Assembly: GCA_937868455.1 (NCBI GenBank)
Contig: CALMMO010000385.1
Coordinates: 1 to 7,764, forward strand
Source: an uncultured Marmoricola sp.
Lineage (GTDB): Bacteria > Actinomycetota > Actinomycetes > Propionibacteriales > Nocardioidaceae
Direction of reading: 5' to 3'
DNA length: 7,764 bases
The first letter of the stretch is position 1. Each line of letters starts with the position of its first letter. The position numbers and the translations under genes are program-made. Under the pieces are notes generated by a model, which was not told the origin of the DNA, did not search any database, and saw only the letters and a program-made list of their open reading frames with translations. Of this stretch, positions 1-4,876 are shown piece after piece.

Positions 1-414
1 ACGGCTGTTAAAGGGAGCGGGGTCCGGATGCAGATTGCCGACGGCAAAGCGACCCCCGACGGTGATGGTGCGGTGATCGACAAAGACCTTCAGCGTGTGG
101 TGAACGGTCTGTGGCAAGCAGGTGCGGAAGCGATCGCGATTAACGGACAGCGGCTGTCTCCCACAAGCGCCATTCGTCACGCTGGCAGTGCGATCACGGT
201 CAACTACACCTCGCTATCCCAGCCATACGTCATTGATGCCATTGGAGATCCGGACACATTGCCGTCACGATTCGCCCAGACCACCAGCGGTGCAGCTTGG
301 CTAGCGGTACAAAGACATTTCAATATGCGATTCGACTTCACCACGAGCGAGGCCCTGCGCCTCCCGGCCACCGATATGGTGAAGCTTCGTTCAGCCAAAG
401 CACGGAAGGGATGA
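1..414 (+). CDS. DUF881 family protein, 3' part (5' end outside window)
   Basis: The reading frame is open from base 1, so this is the C-terminal 137 residues of a longer gene; the ATG at 28 is internal. The visible part is the DUF881 domain: it begins with KGSGVRMQIADG, the usual first strand of the domain (compare QGPGLRITVTNQ in the gene at 748), then LWQAGAEAIAINGQRL, and SQPYVIDAIGDPDTL near residues 73-87. DUF881 proteins normally have an N-terminal membrane anchor and a coiled coil before this domain; both would lie upstream. The molecular function of DUF881 is unknown; in Actinobacteria and Firmicutes (YlxW/YlxX group) the genes lie near division or envelope genes. It is followed after 4 bases by the small basic protein gene, whose SD lies inside the end of this gene, so the two are probably cotranscribed and translationally linked. 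Family call is firm, role is unknown. Confidence 0.9.
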   Translation, partial: TAVKGSGVRMQIADGKATPDGDGAVIDKDLQRVVNGLWQAGAEAIAINGQRLSPTSAIRHAGSAITVNYTSLSQPYVIDAIGDPDTLPSRFAQTTSGAAWLAVQRHFNMRFDFTTSEALRLPATDMVKLRSAKARKG

Positions 415-418
415 CCAA

Positions 419-751
419 GTGATCGCCGTACTCGGGCTCGTTGTGGGCGTCGCCTTGGGCCTTGTGCTCAAGCCCGCGGTGCCGCTGTGGCTTGAGCCCT
501 ACCTGCCCATCGCCGTGGTGGCGGCACTTGATGCGGTCTTCGGTGCCGCGCGTGCGTGGTTCGACGGCATCTTCTCTGATCGAGTGTTTGTGATCTCGTT
601 TGTTTCCAATGTCGTGATCGCAGCGCTCATCGTGTTTTTGGGTGACAAACTCGGTGTGGGTCCGCAACTGGCTACCGGCGTGATCGTGGTTCTCGGCATC
701 CGCATCTTCTCCAACGTAGCTGCGCTGCGCCGACACATCTTCGGCGCATGA
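419..751 (+). CDS. sbp: Small basic protein family (DUF1290), integral membrane protein
   Basis: A 110-residue, very hydrophobic protein matching the actinobacterial small basic protein (Sbp, DUF1290) family, including the conserved stretches YLPIAVVAALDAVFG (28-42), FVISFVSNVVIAALIVFLGD (57-76) and VVLGIRIFSNVAALRRH (90-106). Four membrane helices are likely, roughly at residues 2-17, 28-48, 56-74 and 84-102, with a basic C-terminus (RRH). The start is GTG at 419, supported by the purine-rich GGAAGGGA at 404-411 about 8 bases upstream; no in-frame start fits better. The stop codon overlaps the ATG of the next gene (ATGA at 748-751). Being flanked by two DUF881 genes is the standard actinobacterial arrangement and suggests the three products act together in the membrane. 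Its biochemical role is not known. Confidence 0.93.
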   Translation: MIAVLGLVVGVALGLVLKPAVPLWLEPYLPIAVVAALDAVFGAARAWFDGIFSDRVFVISFVSNVVIAALIVFLGDKLGVGPQLATGVIVVLGIRIFSNVAALRRHIFGA

Positions 752-1530
752 GTACGCCGAACGATCCGATCCCCACCGATCGGCGAGCCGACAGCCCGGC
801 ACTACCAGGCACCCAGGCCCGCCGACGCGTCATGGCGGCGCTTCGCCACCCCTCCCGCAACCAACTGATGTCAGCCCTGCTGGTCGGACTGCTTGGGTTC
901 GCGATGGTCACTCAGGTGACCTCCTATCAAGCGCGCGATGCCTATTCAGGTCTGCGTGCCAGCGAGTTGGTGCAGGTGCTCAACGGCCTCAACGTCGAGA
1001 ACCGGCGGGCCGAACAGGAGGTCTCCAAACTGGAGAAGGACAAGGACCGACTGCTCAACAGCACCCGCAAGTCTCAAGTCGCAGTTGATGCAGCCAAAGA
1101 GGAAGCCATCACCTTGGGCATCCTGGCGGGCACACTGCCGGCTCAAGGGCCCGGCTTGCGCATCACAGTGACGAACCAGGCCAATCGGTTGACCTTGAAT
1201 CATCTCCTCGACGGCATCCAAGAACTTCGAGACGCTGGCGCTGAGGCCATGGAGTTCAACGACACCGTTCGAGTGGTGGCCAGCACCTGGTTCGACTCTA
1301 ATGAGAGCGGCATCGTGGTCGACGGTCGACGACTTTCTTCGCCGTACATCATCGATGTGATCGGTGACCCTGAAACCCTCGGACCAGCACTGCAGGTGCC
1401 TGGTGGGTTCGTGTTTGACGTCGAATCAGATCAAGGCACCGTCAAGATCGAACAACTCGACAAAGTCGTCGTCGGCTCGATCATCACCCTCAAGAGCCCC
1501 GACTTCGCACAACCCGATTCGGGCCAGTAA
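748..1530 (+). CDS. DUF881 family membrane-anchored protein
   Basis: A complete 260-residue DUF881 protein. Residues 1-37 are polar and arginine-rich, residues about 40-58 form one membrane helix (LMSALLVGLLGFAMVTQVT), residues about 72-120 look like a coiled coil rich in E, K, R and spaced leucines (VSKLEKDKDRLLN), and residues about 130-250 are the DUF881 domain (QGPGLRITVTNQ; LRDAGAEAMEFN; SSPYIIDVIGDPETL). This predicts a cytoplasmic N-tail with the coiled coil and domain outside the membrane. It is a paralogue of the gene ending at 414: both carry DAGAEA/QAGAEA and PYxIDxIGDPxTL. Its ATG overlaps the stop of the small basic protein gene (ATGA), with no good SD of its own, so translation is probably coupled. 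Function unknown; location and partners are inferred from topology and gene order. Confidence 0.93.
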   Translation: MSTPNDPIPTDRRADSPALPGTQARRRVMAALRHPSRNQLMSALLVGLLGFAMVTQVTSYQARDAYSGLRASELVQVLNGLNVENRRAEQEVSKLEKDKDRLLNSTRKSQVAVDAAKEEAITLGILAGTLPAQGPGLRITVTNQANRLTLNHLLDGIQELRDAGAEAMEFNDTVRVVASTWFDSNESGIVVDGRRLSSPYIIDVIGDPETLGPALQVPGGFVFDVESDQGTVKIEQLDKVVVGSIITLKSPDFAQPDSGQ

Positions 1531-1570
1531 CCTGCGGGTGCTGCGTCCCTTCATCCAATAAGGAGCAAAG

Positions 1571-1957
1571 GTGTTTCCAGAGGACCTCAAGTACACCGAA
1601 GAGCACGAGTGGGTTAAGACCCCAGGTGAAAGCGCTGGATCGGTGCGCATCGGCATCACCGACTACGCCCAAGACCAACTTGGCGACATCGTTTACGTGC
1701 AGTTGCCCGACGTCGGTAGCACCGTTGCTGCTGGCGACTCCGTGGGCGAACTCGAGTCCACCAAGTCCGTCAGCGAGGTCTACAGCCCGCTTGCTGGAGA
1801 GATCGTTGCGGTCAACGATGCCCTGAGCGACACCCCCGAGTTGGTCAACTCAGACGCCTACGGCGATGGCTGGCTCTTTGAGATGGTGCCTGCCGATTCG
1901 GCGGCTGTCGATGCGCTCATGGACGCTGCTGGCTACCAAGGGCTTGTTGAAGGTTAG
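1571..1957 (+). CDS. gcvH: Glycine cleavage system H protein (lipoyl carrier)
   Basis: GcvH carries the lipoyl arm that takes the aminomethyl group from glycine after decarboxylation by GcvP and passes it to GcvT and then to the L protein. The 128-residue length is normal for the family. It starts with FPEDLKYTEEHEWVK and has ITDYAQDQLGDIVYVQLP at 29-46. The lipoylation site is K65 in GELESTKSVSEVYSPLAG, the family's signature, and the C-terminal part has NSDAYGDGWLFEM. The start is GTG at 1571 with a strong SD AAGGAG (1560-1565) 5 bases upstream. It lies 40 bases after the DUF881 gene, with no clear terminator or glycine aptamer between, so it may be read from the upstream operon. Its partner gcvP lies about 2.9 kb downstream under a glycine riboswitch; gcvT is not in view. 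Confidence 0.97.
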   Translation: MFPEDLKYTEEHEWVKTPGESAGSVRIGITDYAQDQLGDIVYVQLPDVGSTVAAGDSVGELESTKSVSEVYSPLAGEIVAVNDALSDTPELVNSDAYGDGWLFEMVPADSAAVDALMDAAGYQGLVEG

Positions 1958-1961
1958 AAAT

Positions 1962-1976
1962 GTGCGCGTGCGCACG
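1962..1976. repeat. Small GC-rich palindrome after gcvH
   Basis: Five bases after the gcvH stop lies GTGCGCGTGCGCACG. It can be read as GTGCGC-GT-GCGCAC (1962-1975) or as the perfect 10-bp palindrome CGTGCGCACG (1967-1976). As RNA it would form a 5-bp stem with a 4-base loop, followed by the mixed tract TTCGCTTT. It could be a weak terminator for the gcvH transcript or a protein site upstream of garA; the short stem and interrupted T run make either call uncertain. Confidence 0.4.
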
Positions 1977-1991
1977 TTCGCTTTGGGCTGA

Positions 1992-2063
1992 TAGGTTCAA
2001 GGCACACCGTCAACCTGCACTTACGGTTGAAGGTTCTCTTGCGAGCAGAAGGGGGCAGTAATC
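1992..2063 (+). promoter_or_regulatory. Candidate promoter and dyad operator of garA-ftsR
   Basis: The gap before garA holds a perfect inverted repeat TCAACC (2010-2015), 9 bases, GGTTGA (2025-2030). Two TANNNT-type -10 candidates are visible: TAGGTT at 1992-1997 and TACGGT at 2022-2027, the second inside the dyad. With the second, TTCAAG at 1996-2001 could serve as a poor -35 at a long spacing of 20 bases. A stretched spacer with a dyad inside is the known layout of MerR-type promoters, and the operon encodes a MerR protein (FtsR), so autoregulation is an attractive inference. The SD is GAAGGGGG (2048-2055), 8 bases before the garA ATG. The dyad is certain; the choice of -10 and the regulator are inferred. 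Confidence 0.5.
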
Positions 2064-2582
2064 ATGCCTTTTTGCACCCAGTGCGGTTCACGCAATCCCG
2101 AAGGCGCCAAGTTCTGTGCCCAATGTGGCACCAAGTTGGTCGACTCACTTGTGGAGTCTTCGCCGGTGGATTCGACTGCGACGATCACCTTTGGGGCGCC
2201 TGTGCGCGCGCAGGAGGCCGAAGAACGAGCCCTGCTCGATGACGACGATGCGGCTGCTGTCGACGGACTGCCCGGCGGCAGCGCGTTGCTGGTAGTCCGC
2301 AGAGGGCCGGGCGCGGGAAGCCGATTCCTTCTCGACCAAGACACTGTCTCGGCCGGGCGACACCCAGAGAGTGAAATCTTCCTCGACGACATCACCGTGT
2401 CTCGTCGTCACGTGGAGTTCACCCGCAGCGGCGCGTCGTACACCGTGGCTGACGTGGGCAGCCTCAACGGCACCTATGTCAACCGCGATCGCATCGAGTC
2501 CGCCACGTTGCACAATGGCGACGAAGTCCAGATCGGCAAGTTCCGCCTGGTCTTCTTTGCCGGTGGGCACGAAGACATCTGA
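2064..2582 (+). CDS. garA: GarA/OdhI-like FHA protein with N-terminal zinc ribbon
   Basis: A 172-residue protein. Residues 4-21 form a zinc ribbon (C4-x2-C7 and C18-x2-C21), residues 27-68 an acidic linker, and residues about 73-168 an FHA phosphothreonine-binding domain closely resembling GarA/OdhI: SALLVVRRGPGAGSRFLLDQ, GRHPESEIFLDD, VSRRH and SLNGTYVN. The ligand-contacting positions R99, S113, R114, N135 and N140 are present. GarA and OdhI bind and control 2-oxoglutarate dehydrogenase E1 and glutamate enzymes, and are switched off when PknG/PknB phosphorylate a threonine in an N-terminal ETTS motif. That motif is absent here; DSTATITF at 36-43 is the only threonine-rich stretch in the linker and may replace it. 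The ATG at 2064 has SD GAAGGGGG at 8 bases. The ftsR gene follows after 2 bases. Family is firm; the metabolic targets are inferred from relatives. Confidence 0.9.
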   Translation: MPFCTQCGSRNPEGAKFCAQCGTKLVDSLVESSPVDSTATITFGAPVRAQEAEERALLDDDDAAAVDGLPGGSALLVVRRGPGAGSRFLLDQDTVSAGRHPESEIFLDDITVSRRHVEFTRSGASYTVADVGSLNGTYVNRDRIESATLHNGDEVQIGKFRLVFFAGGHEDI

Positions 2583-2584
2583 TC

Positions 2585-3310
2585 GTGTCGGCCACACCAG
2601 CTCGTCTCAGCATCGGCCAGGCCTTAGCGCAACTGCGCGAGGAGTTCCCCGACTCTGACATCAAGGAATCCAAGATCCGCTTCCTTGAGAGTGAAGGGCT
2701 CGTCGAGCCAGAGCGCACGGCTTCGGGCTACCGAAAATATTCCGATGACGACATGGAGCGACTGCGCTACATCTTGCGAGCGCAGAAGGAGCAATACCTT
2801 CCGCTGCGCGTGATCGGCGAGCACCTTGACGCCATGGATCGTGGCGACTGGCTGCCTGGCATGGTCGGTCGAACACCCGATGTGACTGACTCTGACGGAA
2901 TGCCGTCAGCTGACTCTTTTCGGGCAGTTGCGGCTAACCCCAACGTTCGAGTGTCTCGGCGCGAGCTCATCAAGACGGCCGCCATCACTCCCGAGACGTT
3001 GGCTGAGCTCGAGTCATACGGGCTGATCAAGGCGCGCCCTGGCACGGAGTACTTCGAGGCGGAGGCGATCCTGGTCGCCCAGATTGCCGGCGAGCTTGGC
3101 AAGTTCGGCATCGAGCCCCGGCACTTGCGATCGTTCAAGGCGGCCGCTGACCGCGAGGTGGGGTTCGTCGAACAGGTCGTGGCCCCGATCAAGCGCAGCC
3201 GCGAAGAGGGCGCCGATGGTCGTGCGGCCCAGGCCGTGGCCGACATTGCCGCACTGTCTATCCGACTCCACGCAACTTTGGTGCGGGCAGCCCTGCGAGG
3301 ACTTCGCTAA
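2585..3310 (+). CDS. ftsR: MerR-family transcriptional regulator, FtsR (Rv1828) type
   Basis: A 241-residue DNA-binding regulator. Residues 8-88 are a MerR helix-turn-helix domain: LSIGQALAQL (8-17), SKIRFLESEGLVEPERTASG (29-48), YRKYSDDDMERL (49-60) and a wing/helix ending near HLDAMDRGDW (80-89). A low-complexity linker (90-120) leads to a second wHTH-like region (about 121-190) with SRRELIKTAAITPETLAELE (124-143). There is no cysteine metal-binding or effector domain as in classical MerR proteins. Length, domain order and position after garA match Rv1828 and Corynebacterium FtsR, which activates ftsZ and affects division. The GTG at 2585 lies 2 bases after the garA stop with no strong SD, so translation is probably coupled to garA. 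The regulated genes are not shown by the sequence; the dyad upstream of garA is a possible autoregulatory site. Confidence 0.9.
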   Translation: MSATPARLSIGQALAQLREEFPDSDIKESKIRFLESEGLVEPERTASGYRKYSDDDMERLRYILRAQKEQYLPLRVIGEHLDAMDRGDWLPGMVGRTPDVTDSDGMPSADSFRAVAANPNVRVSRRELIKTAAITPETLAELESYGLIKARPGTEYFEAEAILVAQIAGELGKFGIEPRHLRSFKAAADREVGFVEQVVAPIKRSREEGADGRAAQAVADIAALSIRLHATLVRAALRGLR

Positions 3311-3313
3311 AGC

Positions 3314-3350
3314 TTCGGGGTTTGGTCTTGGCCAGTTAGGCTTCAAGGCA
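3314..3350 (+). promoter_or_regulatory. Candidate leaderless promoter of the DUF151 gene
   Basis: TAGGCT at 3337-3342 fits the actinobacterial -10 rule TANNNT, and exactly 7 bases separate it from the A of the ATG at 3350. This is the spacing expected if transcription starts at the start codon itself. There is no convincing SD: AAGG at 3345-3348 is only 1 base from the ATG. A weak -35 candidate, TTCGGG (3314-3319), lies at a 17-base spacer. Leaderless mRNAs are common in Actinobacteria. Position and motif are seen; activity is inferred, and readthrough from ftsR 39 bases upstream is also possible. Confidence 0.5.
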
Positions 3351-3847
3351 TGCGGGAAGTCGAAGTCGTGGGCGTGCGTGTTGAGGTCCCAACCAGTCAG
3401 CCCATCGTGTTGTTACGCGAGAGCGAAGGCGAACGCTTCCTGCCGATTTGGATTGGTGCTGCAGAAGCGACAGCCATCGCCTTCGCCCAACAAGGTGTGG
3501 TGCCGCCACGACCTCTGACCCACGACTTGCTTCGTGACGTCATCGAGGCGACTGGGAACGAACTCAAAGAAGTGCGCATCACAGACATTCGTGAGGGAGT
3601 CTTCTTTGCCACGTTGCACTTTGAGAGCGGGGTGGAGGTGAGCGCACGACCCTCAGATTCGATCGCGCTCGCGCTGCGTCTAGGCGCCCCGATCATGTGT
3701 GGCGAGGCGTTGCTTGACCAGGCTGCGGTGTTGGTGCCAGACGCGGTCGAGGCAGCCGAAGTGCAAGACGACGAGGTCGAAAGGTTTAGGGAGTTCCTCG
3801 ATCAGGTCTCACCTGATGACTTTGAGGCCGGCACTGAGCCTTCCTGA
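3350..3847 (+). CDS. DUF151 (bifunctional nuclease family) protein
   Basis: A 165-residue soluble protein of the DUF151/BFN-like family, the Rv1829 position in mycobacteria. Family hallmarks are FLPIWIGAAEATAIAFAQQG (30-49), PPRPLTHDLL (52-61), a central strand VFFATLHFESG and the block ARPSDSIALALRLGAPI (about residues 99-115). The acidic tail has FREFLDQVSPDDF, typical of actinobacterial members, followed by a few extra residues. Some plant and Thermotoga members have been linked to nuclease activity, but a general biochemical role is not established, and the name should be read as a family label. No UvrB/C-like C-terminal domain, seen in some relatives, is present. It follows ftsR after 39 bases and may have its own leaderless promoter; strong inverted repeats begin 3 bases after its stop. 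Confidence 0.92.
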   Translation: MREVEVVGVRVEVPTSQPIVLLRESEGERFLPIWIGAAEATAIAFAQQGVVPPRPLTHDLLRDVIEATGNELKEVRITDIREGVFFATLHFESGVEVSARPSDSIALALRLGAPIMCGEALLDQAAVLVPDAVEAAEVQDDEVERFREFLDQVSPDDFEAGTEPS

Positions 3848-3849
3848 AG

Positions 3850-3868
3850 TTTCAAGTGAGACTTGAAA
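3850..3868. repeat. Perfect 8-bp inverted repeat after the DUF151 gene
   Basis: TTTCAAGT-GAG-ACTTGAAA is a perfect 8+8 dyad with a 3-base centre, starting 3 bases after the DUF151 stop. As DNA it has the size of a dimeric regulator operator. As RNA it would be an 8-bp hairpin with a tight loop followed by GTTTC, a poor terminator because the stem is AT-rich and the T run is short. The dyad itself is certain; its job is not known. Confidence 0.7.
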
Positions 3869-3892
3869 GTTTCGACACGCCGAAACGTGTCG
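3869..3892. repeat. Two overlapping, mutually exclusive inverted repeats
   Basis: Right after the previous dyad lie GTTTCG (3869-3874) / CGAAAC (3881-3886) and, overlapping, CGACACG (3873-3879) / CGTGTCG (3886-3892). The second is 7 bp with the loop CCGAAA. The pairs share bases, so only one can form at a time. No T-tract follows, so a simple terminator is unlikely. They could be stacked operators upstream of resR or a structured 3' end of the DUF151 transcript. Confidence 0.65.
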
Positions 3893-3896
3893 GTGG

Positions 3897-3925
3897 TGGC
3901 AAAGTCTCAACCTGAGCTTTATCTT
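3897..3925 (+). promoter_or_regulatory. Candidate promoter of the resR-like gene with MerR-type element
   Basis: TATCTT at 3920-3925 is a good TANNNT -10, with TGGCAA at 3897-3902 as a weak -35 at a 17-base spacer. Between them sits CTCAACCTGAG (3906-3916), a short dyad CTCA-ACC-TGAG. The stretch TCAACCTGnnCTT is shared with the garA-ftsR upstream region and lies at almost the same distance from the -10 candidate (12 and 13 bases). This would give a leader of roughly 100 bases before resR. Motifs are seen; promoter function is inferred. Confidence 0.45.
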
Positions 3926-4030
3926 TACGAGTGTCTTCGTTGTAACTCCATGGCTGTGATCTTTAGCCGGGTGGGTCGTTGAGGGCCTCGTCGGAGTAGC
4001 CAATGCACCAATTAGATGATGGAGAAGCAC

Positions 4031-4630
4031 GTGAGCGATCTGGTTCAGGGCGGTGCCCCCAACGCAGATGCAGAGGTCGTTGAGGCCGCACTCGAGGCTG
4101 AAGAGCAAGGCCTGCTCTTTGCCGATGACGTGTCTCCGCTTCCCAGCGATCTTGGCTACCGCGGTCCCACGGCGTGCAACGCGGTTGGGATCACCTACCG
4201 CCAACTCGACTACTGGGCCCGCACCGGCCTGGTCGAGCCCACGGTTCGCAGCGCCACCGGCTCTGGCACCCAGCGGCTCTACTCCTTCCGCGACATCTTG
4301 ATCCTCAAGGTCATCAAGCGTCTCCTTGATGCTGGCATCTCGTTGCAGCAGGTGCGCATTGCGGTTCAGCACTTGCGTGAGCGCGGCACCGACGACCTCA
4401 CCCGCGTCACCTTGATGAGCGATGGCGCCAGCGTCTACGAATGCACCTCTAACGATGAGGTTATTGACTTGTTGCAAGGCGGTCAGGGTGTCTTTGGCAT
4501 CGCCATCGGTGGCGTGTGGCGTGAGATCGAAGGCTCGCTGTCGAGTTTGCCGAGCGAGCGCACCGTCAGCGAAGAGACTGATGCGAATGACGAACTCGCC
4601 GCGCGTCGCCGGGCACGGATGACCGGCTGA
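4031..4630 (+). CDS. resR: MerR-family transcriptional regulator, ResR/McdR (Rv1830) type
   Basis: A 199-residue regulator from GTG 4031. Residues 1-40 are an acidic tail. Residues about 42-118 form the MerR helix-turn-helix: LGYRGPTACNAVGITYRQLD (41-60), YWARTGLVEPTVRSATGSGT (61-80), RLYSFRDILILKVIKRLLDAG and QQVRIAVQHLRERG. A small C-terminal domain with SDGASVYECTSNDEVIDLLQ and GGQGVFGIAIGGVWREIEG follows, characteristic of Rv1830. That protein (ResR/McdR) is tied to growth and division control, acting on whiB2 according to the literature as I recall it. I chose GTG 4031 because GGAG (4021-4024) sits 6 bases before it; ATG 4016 or 4019 would add 5 or 4 residues but would bury this SD and lack their own. 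A terminator hairpin follows 20 bases after the stop. Family is firm; targets here are unknown. Confidence 0.88.
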   Translation: MSDLVQGGAPNADAEVVEAALEAEEQGLLFADDVSPLPSDLGYRGPTACNAVGITYRQLDYWARTGLVEPTVRSATGSGTQRLYSFRDILILKVIKRLLDAGISLQQVRIAVQHLRERGTDDLTRVTLMSDGASVYECTSNDEVIDLLQGGQGVFGIAIGGVWREIEGSLSSLPSERTVSEETDANDELAARRRARMTG

Positions 4631-4650
4631 CCTAGCGTCCTCAAATATTT

Positions 4651-4693
4651 CAGCCCCCGGGAGCCGCACATTGGCCCCGGGGGCTGGTAGTTT
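4651..4693 (+). terminator. Rho-independent-like terminator after the resR-like gene
   Basis: CAGCCCCCGGG (4651-4661) pairs perfectly with CCCGGGGGCTG (4676-4686), an 11-bp GC-rich stem. GCC (4663-4665) and GGC (4673-4675) can extend it inward past a bulged A, leaving a 7-base loop. The tail is GTAGTTTC, with only a short T run, so termination may be incomplete. It isolates the upstream genes from the glycine riboswitch that begins about 25 bases later. The stem is certain; efficiency is inferred. Confidence 0.75.
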
Positions 4694-4710
4694 CAGCCCT
4701 GCTATCAACC

Positions 4711-4833
4711 TTGCATGGGAGAGTCTCCACCTGATCCTCAGGGGAGCGCCGAAGGGGCAACACTCCCCGGAACCTCTCAGGCGCAAAGGACCATGCATAG
4801 GGTGGCAACTCAGAAGGCGTCCGCTGACTGAGG
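4711..4833 (+). ncRNA. Glycine riboswitch, single aptamer (gcvT-type RNA element)
   Basis: The leader of gcvP contains the conserved glycine aptamer. P1 is TGCATGG (4712-4718) with CCATGCA (4791-4797), 7 perfect pairs. P2 is GAGAG (4719-4723) with CTCTC (4774-4778). The conserved core CCGAAGGGGCAA (4749-4760) and the 3' junction CTCTCAGGCGCAAAGGAC (4774-4791) both match the family closely. P3 is formed by the region 4725-4768, where CTCC/GGAG plus CCTGA/TCAGG make one arm. A second full aptamer is absent; instead CTCAG (4809-4813) can pair with CTGAG (4828-4832), which fits the remnant 'ghost' helix seen beside single aptamers. Glycine binding would be expected to raise expression of the cleavage enzyme. 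The expression platform is not obvious: no strong terminator lies between the aptamer and the ATG, so translational control is possible. Confidence 0.93.
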
Positions 4834-4843
4834 GGGACCAGGG

Positions 4844-4859
4844 TCGACGTACTCGTCGA
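4844..4859 (+). repeat. Hairpin between glycine aptamer and gcvP SD
   Basis: TCGACG (4844-4849) and CGTCGA (4854-4859) form a 6-bp stem with loop TACT, just 7 bases before the gcvP SD GGGAG (4867-4871). It has no T-tract, so it is not a terminator. It may belong to the riboswitch expression platform or simply space the aptamer from the ribosome site; the role is inferred. Confidence 0.45.
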
Positions 4860-4876
4860 TTCGGATGGGAGCCTTC

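Noticed and set aside
338..802. A 154-codon minus-strand frame over the small basic protein gene
   Set aside because: It spans two gene junctions of the + strand genes and has histidine/arginine-rich shadow composition.
1..1530. One DUF881 gene broken by an insertion of the small basic protein gene
   Set aside because: Both DUF881 copies contain the same C-terminal domain motifs, so they are paralogues and not two halves; the order is standard in Actinobacteria.
4016..4030. ATG 4016 or 4019 as the resR start
   Set aside because: No SD or well-spaced -10 for a leaderless start precedes them, while GGAG at 4021-4024 is ideal for GTG 4031. Not excluded with certainty.
4798..4876. A second tandem glycine aptamer
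   Set aside because: The conserved CCGAAGG and CAGGCAAAAGGAC type blocks do not recur; only a short ghost-like helix is present.
4865..4876. ATG 4865 as the gcvP start
   Set aside because: The only SD-like sequence, GGGAG at 4867-4871, would fall inside the coding region; it is correctly spaced for ATG 4877.
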